64,000 bases of DNA from Acanthosepion pharaonis (lineage: Eukaryota > Mollusca > Cephalopoda > Sepiida > Sepiidae): assembly GCA_903632075.3 (NCBI GenBank), contig CAHIKZ030000058.1, positions 6,224,501-6,288,500 on the forward strand, written 5' to 3'. Numbering within the stretch: the stretch's first letter is position 1; each line of letters opens with the position of its first letter. The translations under genes were made by a program, and so were the position numbers. The notes beneath the pieces are model-generated. The model was given only the letters and a program-made list of their open reading frames with translations. It made no database searches and was not told the DNA's origin. Of the stretch, positions 55,701 through 64,000 are shown piece by piece.

Positions 55701-56741
55701 CATTGTTATTTGTATATAGGCTTAATTAAATTTATAACTACCAAAACCAATTCCATTTGGGACTATTAAGAGTACTAAAAGCAAAGGGTAAAATAACTGG
55801 AATATGATATATGAAGTTAAGAAAGGAAATATGACCTGTAAAGAACATGATAATATATAAAATATGTTAAGATAAACATTTTTATAGATCTAGATATTGG
55901 GGATATTAATGTTGTTATAAGAAACATATTTTCTGTATTTGTTTTCATTTTATTTTCTCTCTTCCTAATCAGGACTTGAATAGTACAAATATCAAACATT
56001 TATAAGACTATTAAAAGCTTTACTAACACTGATACATATGTATATATACATATGTGTACATATTAAATTCAGTCTGTGTAAGTCAGACATTTCCACAACT
56101 ATGTGTATATACACACATGCAGTTATGTGTGTGTGTGTTCATATTTGAGCCCAAGGAGCATAGCTCAGGGTCAGTGAATGTTAATTTGCAACTGCTTATA
56201 AAAGAATTATTATAGACTGATGGTAAAGAGAAACAAATATTTATGCGGAAACCCTGGCGCTTGTGATCACAGCCCTCCTGTAAAGCCCTATTAGAAGGAT
56301 AGCTTTTTAAATAGACATGAAGAGAAGAAACTTGGGCAGAAAAATGTTAAAAAAGACAAAAAATAGAACAAAATATATATGCAATAAGAAACGAAAGCAA
56401 ATCGGCATAAGTAGTTTCTCCAGATGTAACTTCTAAACCTTGATATCACTGAGTGTGGTTATAATGGGCTTGTTTTTTAGACCTTGAAATGGTTTTAACA
56501 GACAGACTAGATGGTATGGGATATGTACACACAGATATACAGAGTCTGTATAAGTAATATCAAACAAGGCCTCACACCAGAAAGTAAAACAAATATAATT
56601 GAGTGATTGATTCAGCAAATTCAAAATGACTTTTTGCGAAAATGACACTATAGAGAAGATTGGATAGGCTAATTATATTATATTCACTTTTGGGAGATGG
56701 ATATCAGTTACATATGTTACATAAAAATATACACACACAAG

Positions 56742-56742
<1 letters not shown>
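55701..56742. other. No recognised feature
   Basis: AT-rich DNA. A somewhat GC-richer patch at 56140-56300 has no match. Short minus ORFs (60 and 71 codons) lack motifs. Confidence 0.5.

Positions 56743-56808
<66 letters not shown>
56743..56808. repeat. (TA)n microsatellite
   Basis: Uninterrupted TA tract preceded by a short CA run. Confidence 0.95.
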
Positions 56809-56813
<5 letters not shown>

Positions 56814-57093
56814 AATGACAAAAGGAAAACCTTTTATGTCAACGCATTTTGTTCCTTGAGGAACTTTTTTCAGGCAAATGTCTTTTCATTCTTTTATAAA
56901 TAATATCTTTGCAGATTCATTTATTTATATCTGAGTGTTTACATTATATATTGGAGAGATAAATATAGACAGTTTTGATATAGGAATCAACACTACATTG
57001 TGACTTGATTCCTACGTTCACACTGTCTATATATATATAAATACTCTATCTCGAATACTGAGCAATCTTAACCCATGAATATAGCCAATGTTT

Positions 57094-57134
<41 letters not shown>

Positions 57135-57239
57135 GCCAGACTTTTTGAGATGATTAATTTTAATGATCGACTTTTTCAAATTGCAAATAATCCTTTTTAG
57201 AGAAGGAGGAAATTCCATCAGAAATTGTCCCAAGTTCAT
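56809..57239. other. AT-rich DNA with a small inverted repeat and (TA)n
   Basis: ATAGACAGTTTTGATATAGG...AATCA (56965-) and TGATTCCTACGTTCACACTG...TCTAT (57005-57029) are partly complementary. A (TA)n tract lies at 57096-57131. Confidence 0.5.
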
Positions 57240-57660
57240 TTCGGAAGAAAAGTATAAGAAATATAGTCCAAACTTTTGGTTTTCTCAAGTCATCATCATT
57301 AGTGAGTTTTGTAGAACTAGTGAGTCTTGTGATGTAGGCAAACAGTGTTATGATATAAGCAAGGTGTGATGCATGTGATTTTTTTTATATATACATTTGA
57401 GGATGTGAGCTCTTAAGTTATAATTGCTTTTATTTATTGATAGTTATTTCTGTTGTATGAATGTTACCTTAAGGATCATTAGTCTATTTTTTTTACTATT
57501 TGATTTTGCTAGTATTATGGTGTTGTTTGTAAATAGCTTTCTGATGTTACGATGATCCTTATCTTGCTTATTAATGTGTTGTCTTATGGCACTCTTCTGA
57601 TTGTGGGTCTGCACAAAATGTCTTGTTTTTAATAGTATTTGCCTAAAGAACATTTGCTGC
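57240..57660 (-). pseudogene. Penelope-like C-terminal fragment (possible)
   Basis: Within a 132-codon minus frame (57842-57444) the last ~55 residues read TRHFVQTHNQKSAIRQHINK then QDKDHRNIRKLF, TIILAKSNSKKNRLMILKVTFIQQK in sequence (quoted here as TIILAKSNSKK and LMILKVTFIQQK). The pattern SAI.QHI.....H......LF..NTII...N...LLI.EA.FI...KP.LN occurs at the end of GIY-YIG/Penelope-like polyproteins. Downstream on the minus strand, GATGATGACTTGAGAAAACC then AAAAGTTTGGAC (57270-57305) recalls the CTGATGATGA...GAAAG end motif. The first ~75 residues of the frame are microsatellite and family I sequence. Confidence 0.45.
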
Positions 57661-57714
57661 TTAAATACACAGATTATATATACATATATATATATGTGTG
57701 TGCATGTGTGTGTG
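57661..57714. repeat. (TA)n-(TG)n microsatellite
   Basis: Short TA repeats run into TG repeats. Confidence 0.85.
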
Positions 57715-57815
57715 TCAAAATGGTTCTGGGTTGGCCAAGAAGGGTTTCCAAAAGACATTTCTGATGTTTGATCAGATTTTAGGAAGTGGATTAAGCTGAG
57801 AACTTTCTCATACCC
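57715..57815 (+). repeat. Dispersed repeat family I, copy 3
   Basis: GGTTGGCCAAGAAGGGTTTC, TTTCTGATGTTTGATCAGAT and TTTAGGAAGTGGATTAAGCT are the best preserved form of this family (others at 2345 and 55605). Confidence 0.6.
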
Positions 57816-58019
57816 ATTCCTAATATATATGAATATGTACACACATTAACACGTTTTTTTGATATATTTATAATAAACATATACATGCACACAATCAATG
57901 TTTGCAGCATAATTATGAAAAAGTGTTATTATGCAACATATTTATTTTAGTGAAACTTCTTTGATAATGCACTTAATTCAGTGAATATTAATCATATAGA
58001 CTAAATATTATACCATGAA

Positions 58020-58180
58020 TGTAAATCATTATCATCTGTCTTCTTAATTTATGTTCTTTTATTATTCTTCCTCCTTAATAATGTTTCTTTTTTTTTGCTG
58101 ATATTTTCTCACACGTAGAAACCTCTTGTGTCTTAGTGGCGTTATTATCTTGCTTGGGGTGAAATGAATAAAAAAAATGA
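58020..58180 (+). mobile_element. LINE family A 3' end
   Basis: ATCATTATCATCTGTCTTCT then TTTATTATTCTTCCTCCTTA, and the end GTGTCTTAGTGGCGTTATTA then TCTTGCTTGGGGTGAAATGA plus A-rich tail. Only the last few codons and the 3' UTR remain. Confidence 0.85.
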
Positions 58181-58241
58181 AAGATTCAAACAGATTTTCA
58201 GCTGATAATTACAGGCCAGGTTGCAAACTTTTTGATACACC

Positions 58242-58242
<1 letters not shown>

Positions 58243-58302
<60 letters not shown>

Positions 58303-58312
58303 ATATATGTGT
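58243..58312. repeat. (TA)n microsatellite
   Basis: Long TA tract with TATGTATGTA at the right end. Confidence 0.95.
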
Positions 58313-58525
58313 GAAAAAATATAGTTTTGAGGTATGCTATATTTATGGTTTAAAGTTCTCAGTATTAGGGATAGAACATATGTAAATATAAAAGTGGACA
58401 TTGAAGTCAACACCCAGAGGCAACAGTCTGTTTCATTCTAAATGTACTTGTCAGGCCTGATGATTGTGTTTAGAATGCAACAGACTGTCATCTCTGGGTA
58501 CTGACTCCAATGTCCATACACACAC
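58311..58525 (+). repeat. Dispersed repeat family H, copy 2, with internal inverted repeat
   Basis: TATAGTTTTGAGGTATGCTA to CATTGAAGTCAACACCCAG matches 18098-18240. The arms 58395-58443 and 58468-58516 are inverted copies of each other (about 41 of 49 positions by eye, e.g. AACAGTCTGTTTCATTCTAA against TTAGAATGCAACAGACTGT). They flank a 24-base loop that includes CCTGATGA. Copy 1 lacks the second arm. Confidence 0.8.
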
Positions 58526-58558
<33 letters not shown>

Positions 58559-58560
58559 TA
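58522..58560. repeat. (CA)n/(TG)n microsatellite
   Basis: ACACACGC followed by GTGTGTG repeats, a short self-complementary microsatellite. Confidence 0.9.
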
Positions 58561-58723
58561 ATGAAACTTGTTTATTTATTTTTTTTCTTAAATATTTAAT
58601 AAAACTTGTATAAAAGAGGAATTGCTGGCCAAATACACAATTATATATATATATATATTTATAAAAACATAAAAACTGAATGAGGTTGTCAGATTCTTAT
58701 CCATTGAAATCAACACACACACA

Positions 58724-58788
<65 letters not shown>

Positions 58789-58822
58789 TTATGTATGTGT
58801 GTGTGTGTGTGTGTGTGTGATG
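58724..58822. repeat. (TA)n-(TG)n microsatellite
   Basis: About 30 TA units after a short CA run, then TG repeats. A further short TA tract lies at 58642-58660. Confidence 0.95.
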
Positions 58823-60239
58823 AGAGAGAAAGAGTCTGAGTGTATTACAGCCTACAACAATTTATTGATTTCCTCTCTAGCCCTGACTATCTACCATGCA
58901 CTTCATCCCTTGGAATGGACCAGTCAATCAGCTATGCTGGTCGTTGAGTGAGTGAATGTTCTACAACGGAAATAAAAATGCATTGCTTGCACAGACTTGG
59001 GTGGGTGTTTTGCAGTAGACTGAATTGTTTGCCATAAGTTAGTCAAACGATGTTAATATTAATTGGCAGTTGTGGGAAAGTAAGTAAATTTTGCGAGTTA
59101 CATAGGTTTAGCCTATTCTCTTCTGCCACTTCCTATCTCTGTCATCAGAATTAAATATGGAAGGCTAGCTGTGATTTTGTTGCAACTCTTCATTCACCAG
59201 AACTGGGTCAAGTAAAGATTAATGTTCTTTAAATTATGGATACTTTTTAAAATTTTTTTCTTTTTAAAAACAAATGGGTAAACCTTTCAAATATTTGCAA
59301 CTGATATTTAATTTATTTAGCAAAAAATAATTTTTCCCTGTCCTTTTTCTTTCTAGCTATATTCAATAAAGAATATTGAAAAACAACGACAGGGTGTAGA
59401 TACTAAATTCATTAATTTATGCAAGTTGCATTATTAAAATAAACATGGATAAGTGTACACATTTGTGCGTGTATGTGTGTGTGTGTGTGGATTCATGCAT
59501 AAAAATATGTGCTAAACTGTATGTTAGCACTTTATTCATAGCAGAAATGTGTGTATATGTAATTAAGTAAGGTATGCATATTAATGTTTACCTTGATCTA
59601 GAGATATGCATTTTAAATATATCAGACATGCTTATAATATAAATTCATTTTGTAGTTGAGTATATGTAATACATAAATGAGTAAAAATAATTTATATTTT
59701 GCTGCCATTGATGAAGAGTAGGATTTTAATAAAAAAATACTGTGAAATATCAGAGTAAGTCTTCATTACTGGTGTTTTTACTATTTAAAATTAAGCTATA
59801 AAATCATTTTATTCCTATTTTGAATGTGAGTGAAAATGATTATGTTCGATCACCCTTTCTACATCATAATGTTATGTTGTAATGTCTATTTATAAAGTAG
59901 AAGGATGCCACATGCATGGATCTTTTTTTTTATAATGTAAAAATTGCAGAGAAAAAAAAAGAAAGTCATATGTTATTCATAACATATTTTTGGAGTTGCT
60001 TTTTTCAATTCAAGTTGCTTTTTGGAATACGTTTGCTTTTAGAATGAGTATGAAGTAAAAGGCAAGGGATACTGATTATTCTTATCATGCACTATTCTGT
60101 ATGTATCTGTGTGTTATGTGAATAATATTTGGCAATCCAAAACTAGAAGCTAATCATTGCTCTAAGACATCTAATCATCATCATCAATACTTTATTTTAT
60201 CATTTTCATAGTCAACTCTGCCAATATATTCAACCTCTA
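58823..60239. other. No gene recognised
   Basis: 58850-59230 is more GC-balanced and unique-looking, with no ORF over 60 codons. A (TG)n run lies at 59466-59489. The rest is AT-rich. Confidence 0.45.
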
Positions 60240-61484
60240 ATGTTGATAGCATTTTTCTATTCTTTGAAATTTCATGCGCTAATGCACCTCTGTCAGTATG
60301 TATCAAACAGATGTACACTGCTAGCACCAGAAACATTAGTTCAATCCATTAGAATGAAGAGGACAACCAGTTGTGGTGGTAGTAACAGTGATGGTAGCAG
60401 TCATAGTAAGAGTAGTAGTAGTAGTTGTTGTTGTTGTAGTGCCACAATACATGTATTATAAATCTTGGAAAGAGGCTGGCATGCAGACAAGAGTTCTCTA
60501 AAACAAAAATAATCAATGAAAAAATACAATAATAGGATTATAAAAGGAAACCAGAAGAAATTAGGTTTTTCATTGTATTTCTCAACAGTTAAGCACAGAG
60601 TCGGCAGACAAAAAGAAAAAAAAATGTACTTAATAAAGGAGAAGAGTAAGTGGGAATATGAAGGAAATTTCGGAAATAAAATGAATTTTTATTAATATCA
60701 GTCTCATCCATGTTAAACTTTCTAGACATGTCATTCAATTTAATATTAATTTGAATTTTAACTTTGACACAAGACATCGAATATGAATATGTAATTTCAA
60801 ATAGAGATGACATTATTTGCAAGTATGAAGCATCACAAAATAATGTAAAAAGTCATATATATTTGTTATATATGTTTATGAGAGATGTAAGCATGTGCAC
60901 TACCATGTACATAGATTATCTCAACTAACAAATCATATTTCTTAGGTTTGTTTTATCTATGATATAGCTTCTGAGATTTTCTTCTTGGAATGCATACGTG
61001 CCTCTGTATAATAAAAGGTACATTAAGTAAATATGCTTTCTCAAGGAATTTTGGCTAGAGATATTATTTTCATTTTATTTGAACTTAAAAAAAATCATGA
61101 AAATTCACAGTCATGTGACATTATTATTTTTCTGGATATATTTCAGAAAAATTAATTTTTGAAAAATGCTGTTAAATTTTTTTAAATTGCTGGTATTCTT
61201 GCCTGCCAATTTATTAAAGTGAGTACAGTCATTTTGAAAGTTCTTGCCTGAGATTCTGTTGTATTTCCACTAAGTGCTTTAGTCACTGATAACAAAAAAA
61301 TCATAAGTTAATTTATATATAACTTTGCATATATTACTGAATATATTCTTTCTTTCAAACAGACATCTATATGGATCTTGTCAAATCAAGACTTGTGAGT
61401 ATTTTTTTAAACACTGCCAGTAAAAGATGAAAGGCAGATTAACACTCAACAATATTGCAGATAAACTCCCTAATTTTCTTGTTT
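60240..61484. other. AT-rich DNA with (AGT)n/(TTG)n run
   Basis: A GGTAGTAACAGTGATGGTAG...AGTAGTAGTTGTTG run at 60376-60438 creates a Ser/Cys-rich 73-codon ORF that is compositional. Nothing else was recognised. Confidence 0.6.
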
Positions 61485-61780
61485 CTCTTCAAGCAAGGCA
61501 ACAATGCCACTGAGATGCATGGGGTTACTGAGAGAGGAAGAAGATTAGAAATGTTAGCGAGGAGAAAAGATAAAATAACAGGATTCAAGAAGACAGAAGA
61601 TGGTGATTAATGTTGCATTTAAATTTTTGAAGATCATAGGTGACAGGAAAGCAAGAAGTCAGAAGAGAGTTACATAAGCAAAAAGTGTGAGAAAAGAAAA
61701 TATTAAAATAGAACTTACATTTTGCTATTGCAACAGAAAAATGATGAAACCTAATTGCCAATCTAGTATTATGTCTAAAT
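61485..61780 (-). mobile_element. LINE family A 3' end
   Basis: CAAGCAAGGCAACAATGCCA then CTGAGATGCATGGGGTTACT is the family A 3' UTR in reverse. Further in, TTTTTGAAGATCATAGGTGA then CAGGAAAGCAAGAAGTCAGA corresponds to the NYDLQKFK / LWNSLPASCF codons of the LINE end. Truncated and inactive. Confidence 0.82.
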
Positions 61781-61811
61781 TATCATATTCTTAAAAGAAA
61801 TGATAAAGAGA

Positions 61812-61980
61812 ATTAGAACTTACATTATTCATACTGTTACCTTCATTGCTATATTCACACTGTTTCAGCCATTGTACACTCCAGCCTTCTTCAGGTAATT
61901 GGAATTTTGAACTGAACCCTTTATTTTGCCCACCAAGGTAGATTGTTCTAGTTCCATGTGCCATCCTTCTTCCGGATGTC
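61812..61980 (-). mobile_element. SINE family G, 5'-truncated
   Basis: On the minus strand GGCACATGGAACTAGAACAA, AAAGGGTTCAGTTCAAAATT and the hairpin motif CTGAAGA, A, GGCTG, GAGTGTACAA, TGGCT, GAAAC (61862-61894) are well preserved. It ends GAATAATGTAAGTTC. The 79-codon ORF at 61791-62030 (minus) is a reading of the SINE. Confidence 0.8.
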
Positions 61981-62068
61981 TCTGAAGTAGGCTGGAGTGT
62001 ACAACAGCCGAAACATTGTGAATATAGCAATGAAGATGAGGATAACAGTTCGAATAATGTAAATAATC
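61981..62068 (+). mobile_element. SINE family G tail, inverted partner
   Basis: CTGAAGT, AG, GCTGGAGTGT, ACAACAGCCGAAAC, then GAATATAGCAATGAAGATGA and CGAATAATGTAAATAATC is the last ~85 bases of the SINE in opposite orientation to the copy just before it. The unit therefore has ~85-bp inverted ends. The stem GGCTG/CAGCC is perfect here. Confidence 0.82.
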
Positions 62069-63099
62069 ATAATATTCTATCTCAGAGATATAGACAGAGA
62101 ATCAGAACATTATTAAATAATCTAATAACAAATTATACCATGAATGAGAAATGATGTGTGGGTTACTCCACTTGGCTTTGCCAAAACGCCTTGCTAGGGG
62201 GCACTCTTTAAAAGTATAAATAAGCAATGATATTCTCATTCACTCACTTTTTGGTCTTTTTAGCTTTGGCTTTCAGATGTAGTCACACATAGATAAGAAT
62301 GCTGCTGACAAGGCACGTTTGCTTCTTTGATCTGTATATACACACACAGATGTCTACTACACCCGCTTATTATTCATACACACACAAAACAAGCACATTC
62401 TTCTTATTACTTGTTTTAATGTTTTTTCCCTTTTGTTCCAATTATCTACATACGTAATTCCTTTTGTTAATACATGCATTGTCATTTGTTTTATATTTAT
62501 TGTTTTGTGACATTCATTTTTACCTGAACTCACATTCAGTCTGCTAATATTGTTTGTGGGATAAATGTCCCAGGAGTTTGTAAATATTTACTATCCAAAG
62601 TGTTGATTCCCACAACATAATGGTAACTAATATTTACTCAAAGATACTAGCATCCTGCAACAGATGAATGCCATTTTAACTGAATCTTGAGATGTTTTAT
62701 TAGTTGTATTCATATTCACATAAGGATATTAAATGCACATCTTTGTTAAAATCTCATGAAAACTAAGTAAAAACAACTATAATAAAAAATTTCAAATCTT
62801 CTGCTTGTCCTTTTCAGTTAACAGTTCTATTTTGAGGCATGTTTGAAAAAAGAAAGGAAATCTGATTTGTTCTGAATAAATGAAGCCTTCTGTATACACC
62901 TCAAAAGTCAGAAATATAAAAATATAGTCACATCTCAACATACCTGCAAAGAAAATGTCTTCCATGTTTTGAGTAGAGAAGTCAAATTTCTCTTGAACTA
63001 TTTTCTGTTGATAAATACTTAGAATACACAAGGCCAATCATTTTGGTGCCAATCAGAAAGTAAATACTGCAATGATATTCTCCATATAATGATTTCATT
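62069..63099. other. No recognised feature over 1 kb
   Basis: AT-rich DNA. An 81-codon minus ORF at 62792-63037 shows no motif. Confidence 0.55.
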
Positions 63100-63148
63100 T
63101 TAATGCCATGTCCCTCCAGAATGTAGACAATCATAATGTGTCACAGAT
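63100..63148 (-). mobile_element. RTE-like LINE (family D) terminal fragment
   Basis: ATGCCATGTCCCTCCAGAAT then GTAGACAATCAT is the reverse complement of the MIAYVLKGHGT end of family D. Confidence 0.5.
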
Positions 63149-63151
63149 TAG

Positions 63152-63328
63152 TTTTTTTGATCGTTTCACCACAAGCAAGGCAATAAAGCTCCTAGGATGC
63201 AAGTGTTTACTGAGTGTTAGAGAGAATACGAGAAAAACTACTATTCAGAAGAAAGGACAATAAAAGAACAAGAATTAATAAGACAGTTATAATGATTGAC
63301 ATTGATCTTCAAAAATTTAAATGCAAAG
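63152..63328 (-). mobile_element. LINE family A 3' end
   Basis: ATCGTTTCACCACAAGCAAG then GCAATAAAGCTCCTAGGATG is the reverse of the family A 3' UTR. TTGATCTTCAAAAATTTAAATG at 63303 (in + orientation) breaks the pattern, reading as a plus-strand LQKFK segment. The copy may therefore be rearranged. Confidence 0.7.
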
Positions 63329-63329
63329 T

Positions 63330-63625
63330 TATTTTTCTTTATTATCTGAGAATTGACTTGCATTCTTGGTAAAGAGTGTGGAGTGGTTTCTTGTTGCCTT
63401 CTCCACAGTCTGAAATTCAGAATTTTCATTATCTTATACCGGATGTTACACAAAGCTAGAGAAACCAGTCTACCCTGCTATTTTATTCCTTGATGGTTGG
63501 GAGGAGACAAATTCATGCCTTTCTCAAGGGCATTTCTGAACTGAATGCCACAGACAAGGCTGGAACTTGAACTCAGCTCACTAGTTCCATTTTACACACT
63601 GACAAACATTACACATCATATTCAC
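63330..63625 (-). mobile_element. tRNA-SINE family E, near-complete
   Basis: On the minus strand the head has TATGATGTGTAATGTTTGTC (box A-like) and GAGTTCAAGTTCCAGCC (box B-like, ~63559). The body has TAAAATAGCAGGGTAGACTG and the end matches the subfamily at 53776 (TTATTATCTGAGAATTGAC on the plus strand). The 70-codon ORF at 63241-63453 spans LINE and SINE and is not a gene. Confidence 0.78.
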
Positions 63626-63784
63626 TTTACAGAATTATTTAATTAAATAGAAATAAAATTTTCTCTATGTAGGATTATTTAAAAGAAAGTCTTGAATGCA
63701 AAAAGATAGCTTTTCTCTATTAAGGAAATAATATTATGAAAGAAAACTTCAGTGATTACTTTGAGATATATGATTGAAGTTAAA
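63626..63784. other. No recognised feature
   Basis: Short AT-rich stretch. Confidence 0.5.
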
Positions 63785-63900
63785 AGAGCTACTCAAGGTA
63801 GAGTATTACAGAGTAAGAGACACTACCCCAAGCAAGGTGATAATGCCACTAAGATGCAACAGAAGAAAAAGACTTTAGAAGAAACTGGAAACCCAATCTT
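63785..63900 (-). mobile_element. Joined LINE B and LINE A 3' UTR fragments
   Basis: AAGAGCTACTCAAGGTAGAG (63785) is the end of family B as at 31017. CCCCAAGCAAGGTGATAATG then CCACTAAGATGCAA (63829-63862) is the end of family A. Both are in the same orientation and ~25 bases apart, suggesting insertion of one into the other or a hybrid 3' UTR. Confidence 0.65.
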
Positions 63901-64000
63901 AAACAGGAAGAGAGATAGATCTCTATTCGTGTTCACAAAATCAAAGAGGAGAGTGAACCGGATGATAGGTGAACCTACTCCTCTTTCCAAAGAAAAACAT

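Noticed and set aside
57444..57842. Whole 132-codon minus frame as one gene
   Set aside because: Its first half is microsatellite plus dispersed repeat I; only the last ~55 residues look protein-derived.
60240..60461. Ser/Cys-rich 73-codon ORF
   Set aside because: Its Ser/Cys stretch is encoded by an (AGT)n/(TTG)n run.

Overview
The window reads as AT-rich, repeat-dominated DNA of a large animal genome, most probably a cephalopod and perhaps an octopus. The grounds are: no compact genes or operons; very many (TA)n/(CA)n microsatellites; tRNA-derived SINEs; decayed LINE, Penelope-like and mariner fragments; and a diverged 5S rRNA copy closest to the metazoan/molluscan pattern. The organism call is an inference, because no host protein could be identified. 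I found no intact host gene, functional tRNA or functional rRNA. Most open frames are microsatellite translations, antisense shadows of LINEs, or chance. The window is probably intergenic or deep intronic.

Layout. 0-9.3 kb: a mariner-like end, SINE and LINE fragments, an internally deleted mariner (minus), a long RTE-like reverse-transcriptase tail (minus) and a second RTE-like tail (plus). 9.4-18.3 kb: a 60-bp tandem repeat, a head-to-head inverted SINE pair, a Tc1/mariner-like transposase remnant, a 1-kb element with inverted ends, a LINE tail, a Penelope-like endonuclease fragment and a microsatellite/hairpin cluster. 18.3-33 kb: mostly unrecognised DNA, with a LINE tail at 20.4 kb, an inverted SINE pair at 22.8-23.3 kb, a composite of tRNA-like SINE plus two 5S-derived segments at 27.0-27.5 kb, and a LINE tail at 31 kb. 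33-48 kb: five plus-strand or minus-strand 3' ends of one LINE family, a four-copy ~115-bp tandem repeat, an RTE-like tail, an unrecognised interrupted coding-like block (41.9-42.5 kb) and a 272-bp tandem duplication. 48-64 kb: tRNA-SINEs, two more inverted SINE pairs, a second Penelope-like tail, LINE 3' ends and a nested mosaic at 63.1-63.9 kb.

The elements relate as follows. The LINE families (called A and B here) share a C-terminal block around LWNxLP...CFP..Y.L..FK and a 3' end of GGGTGAAA plus poly(A). A separate RTE-like family (D) ends in KWRAMIA.VLKGHGT followed by an AAG-rich tail. SINE family E has a tRNA-like head, and one copy also carries 5S-derived sequence upstream. SINE family G has a tRNA-like head and a tail with a conserved CTGAAGA-stem-loop-GAAA motif. 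Three of its four loci are head-to-head inverted pairs, and the fourth contains two nested palindromes. The best candidates for something undescribed are the 5S/5S/tRNA composite SINE, the inverted SINE-G units with their hammerhead-like motif, and the interrupted ORF at 41.9-42.5 kb.
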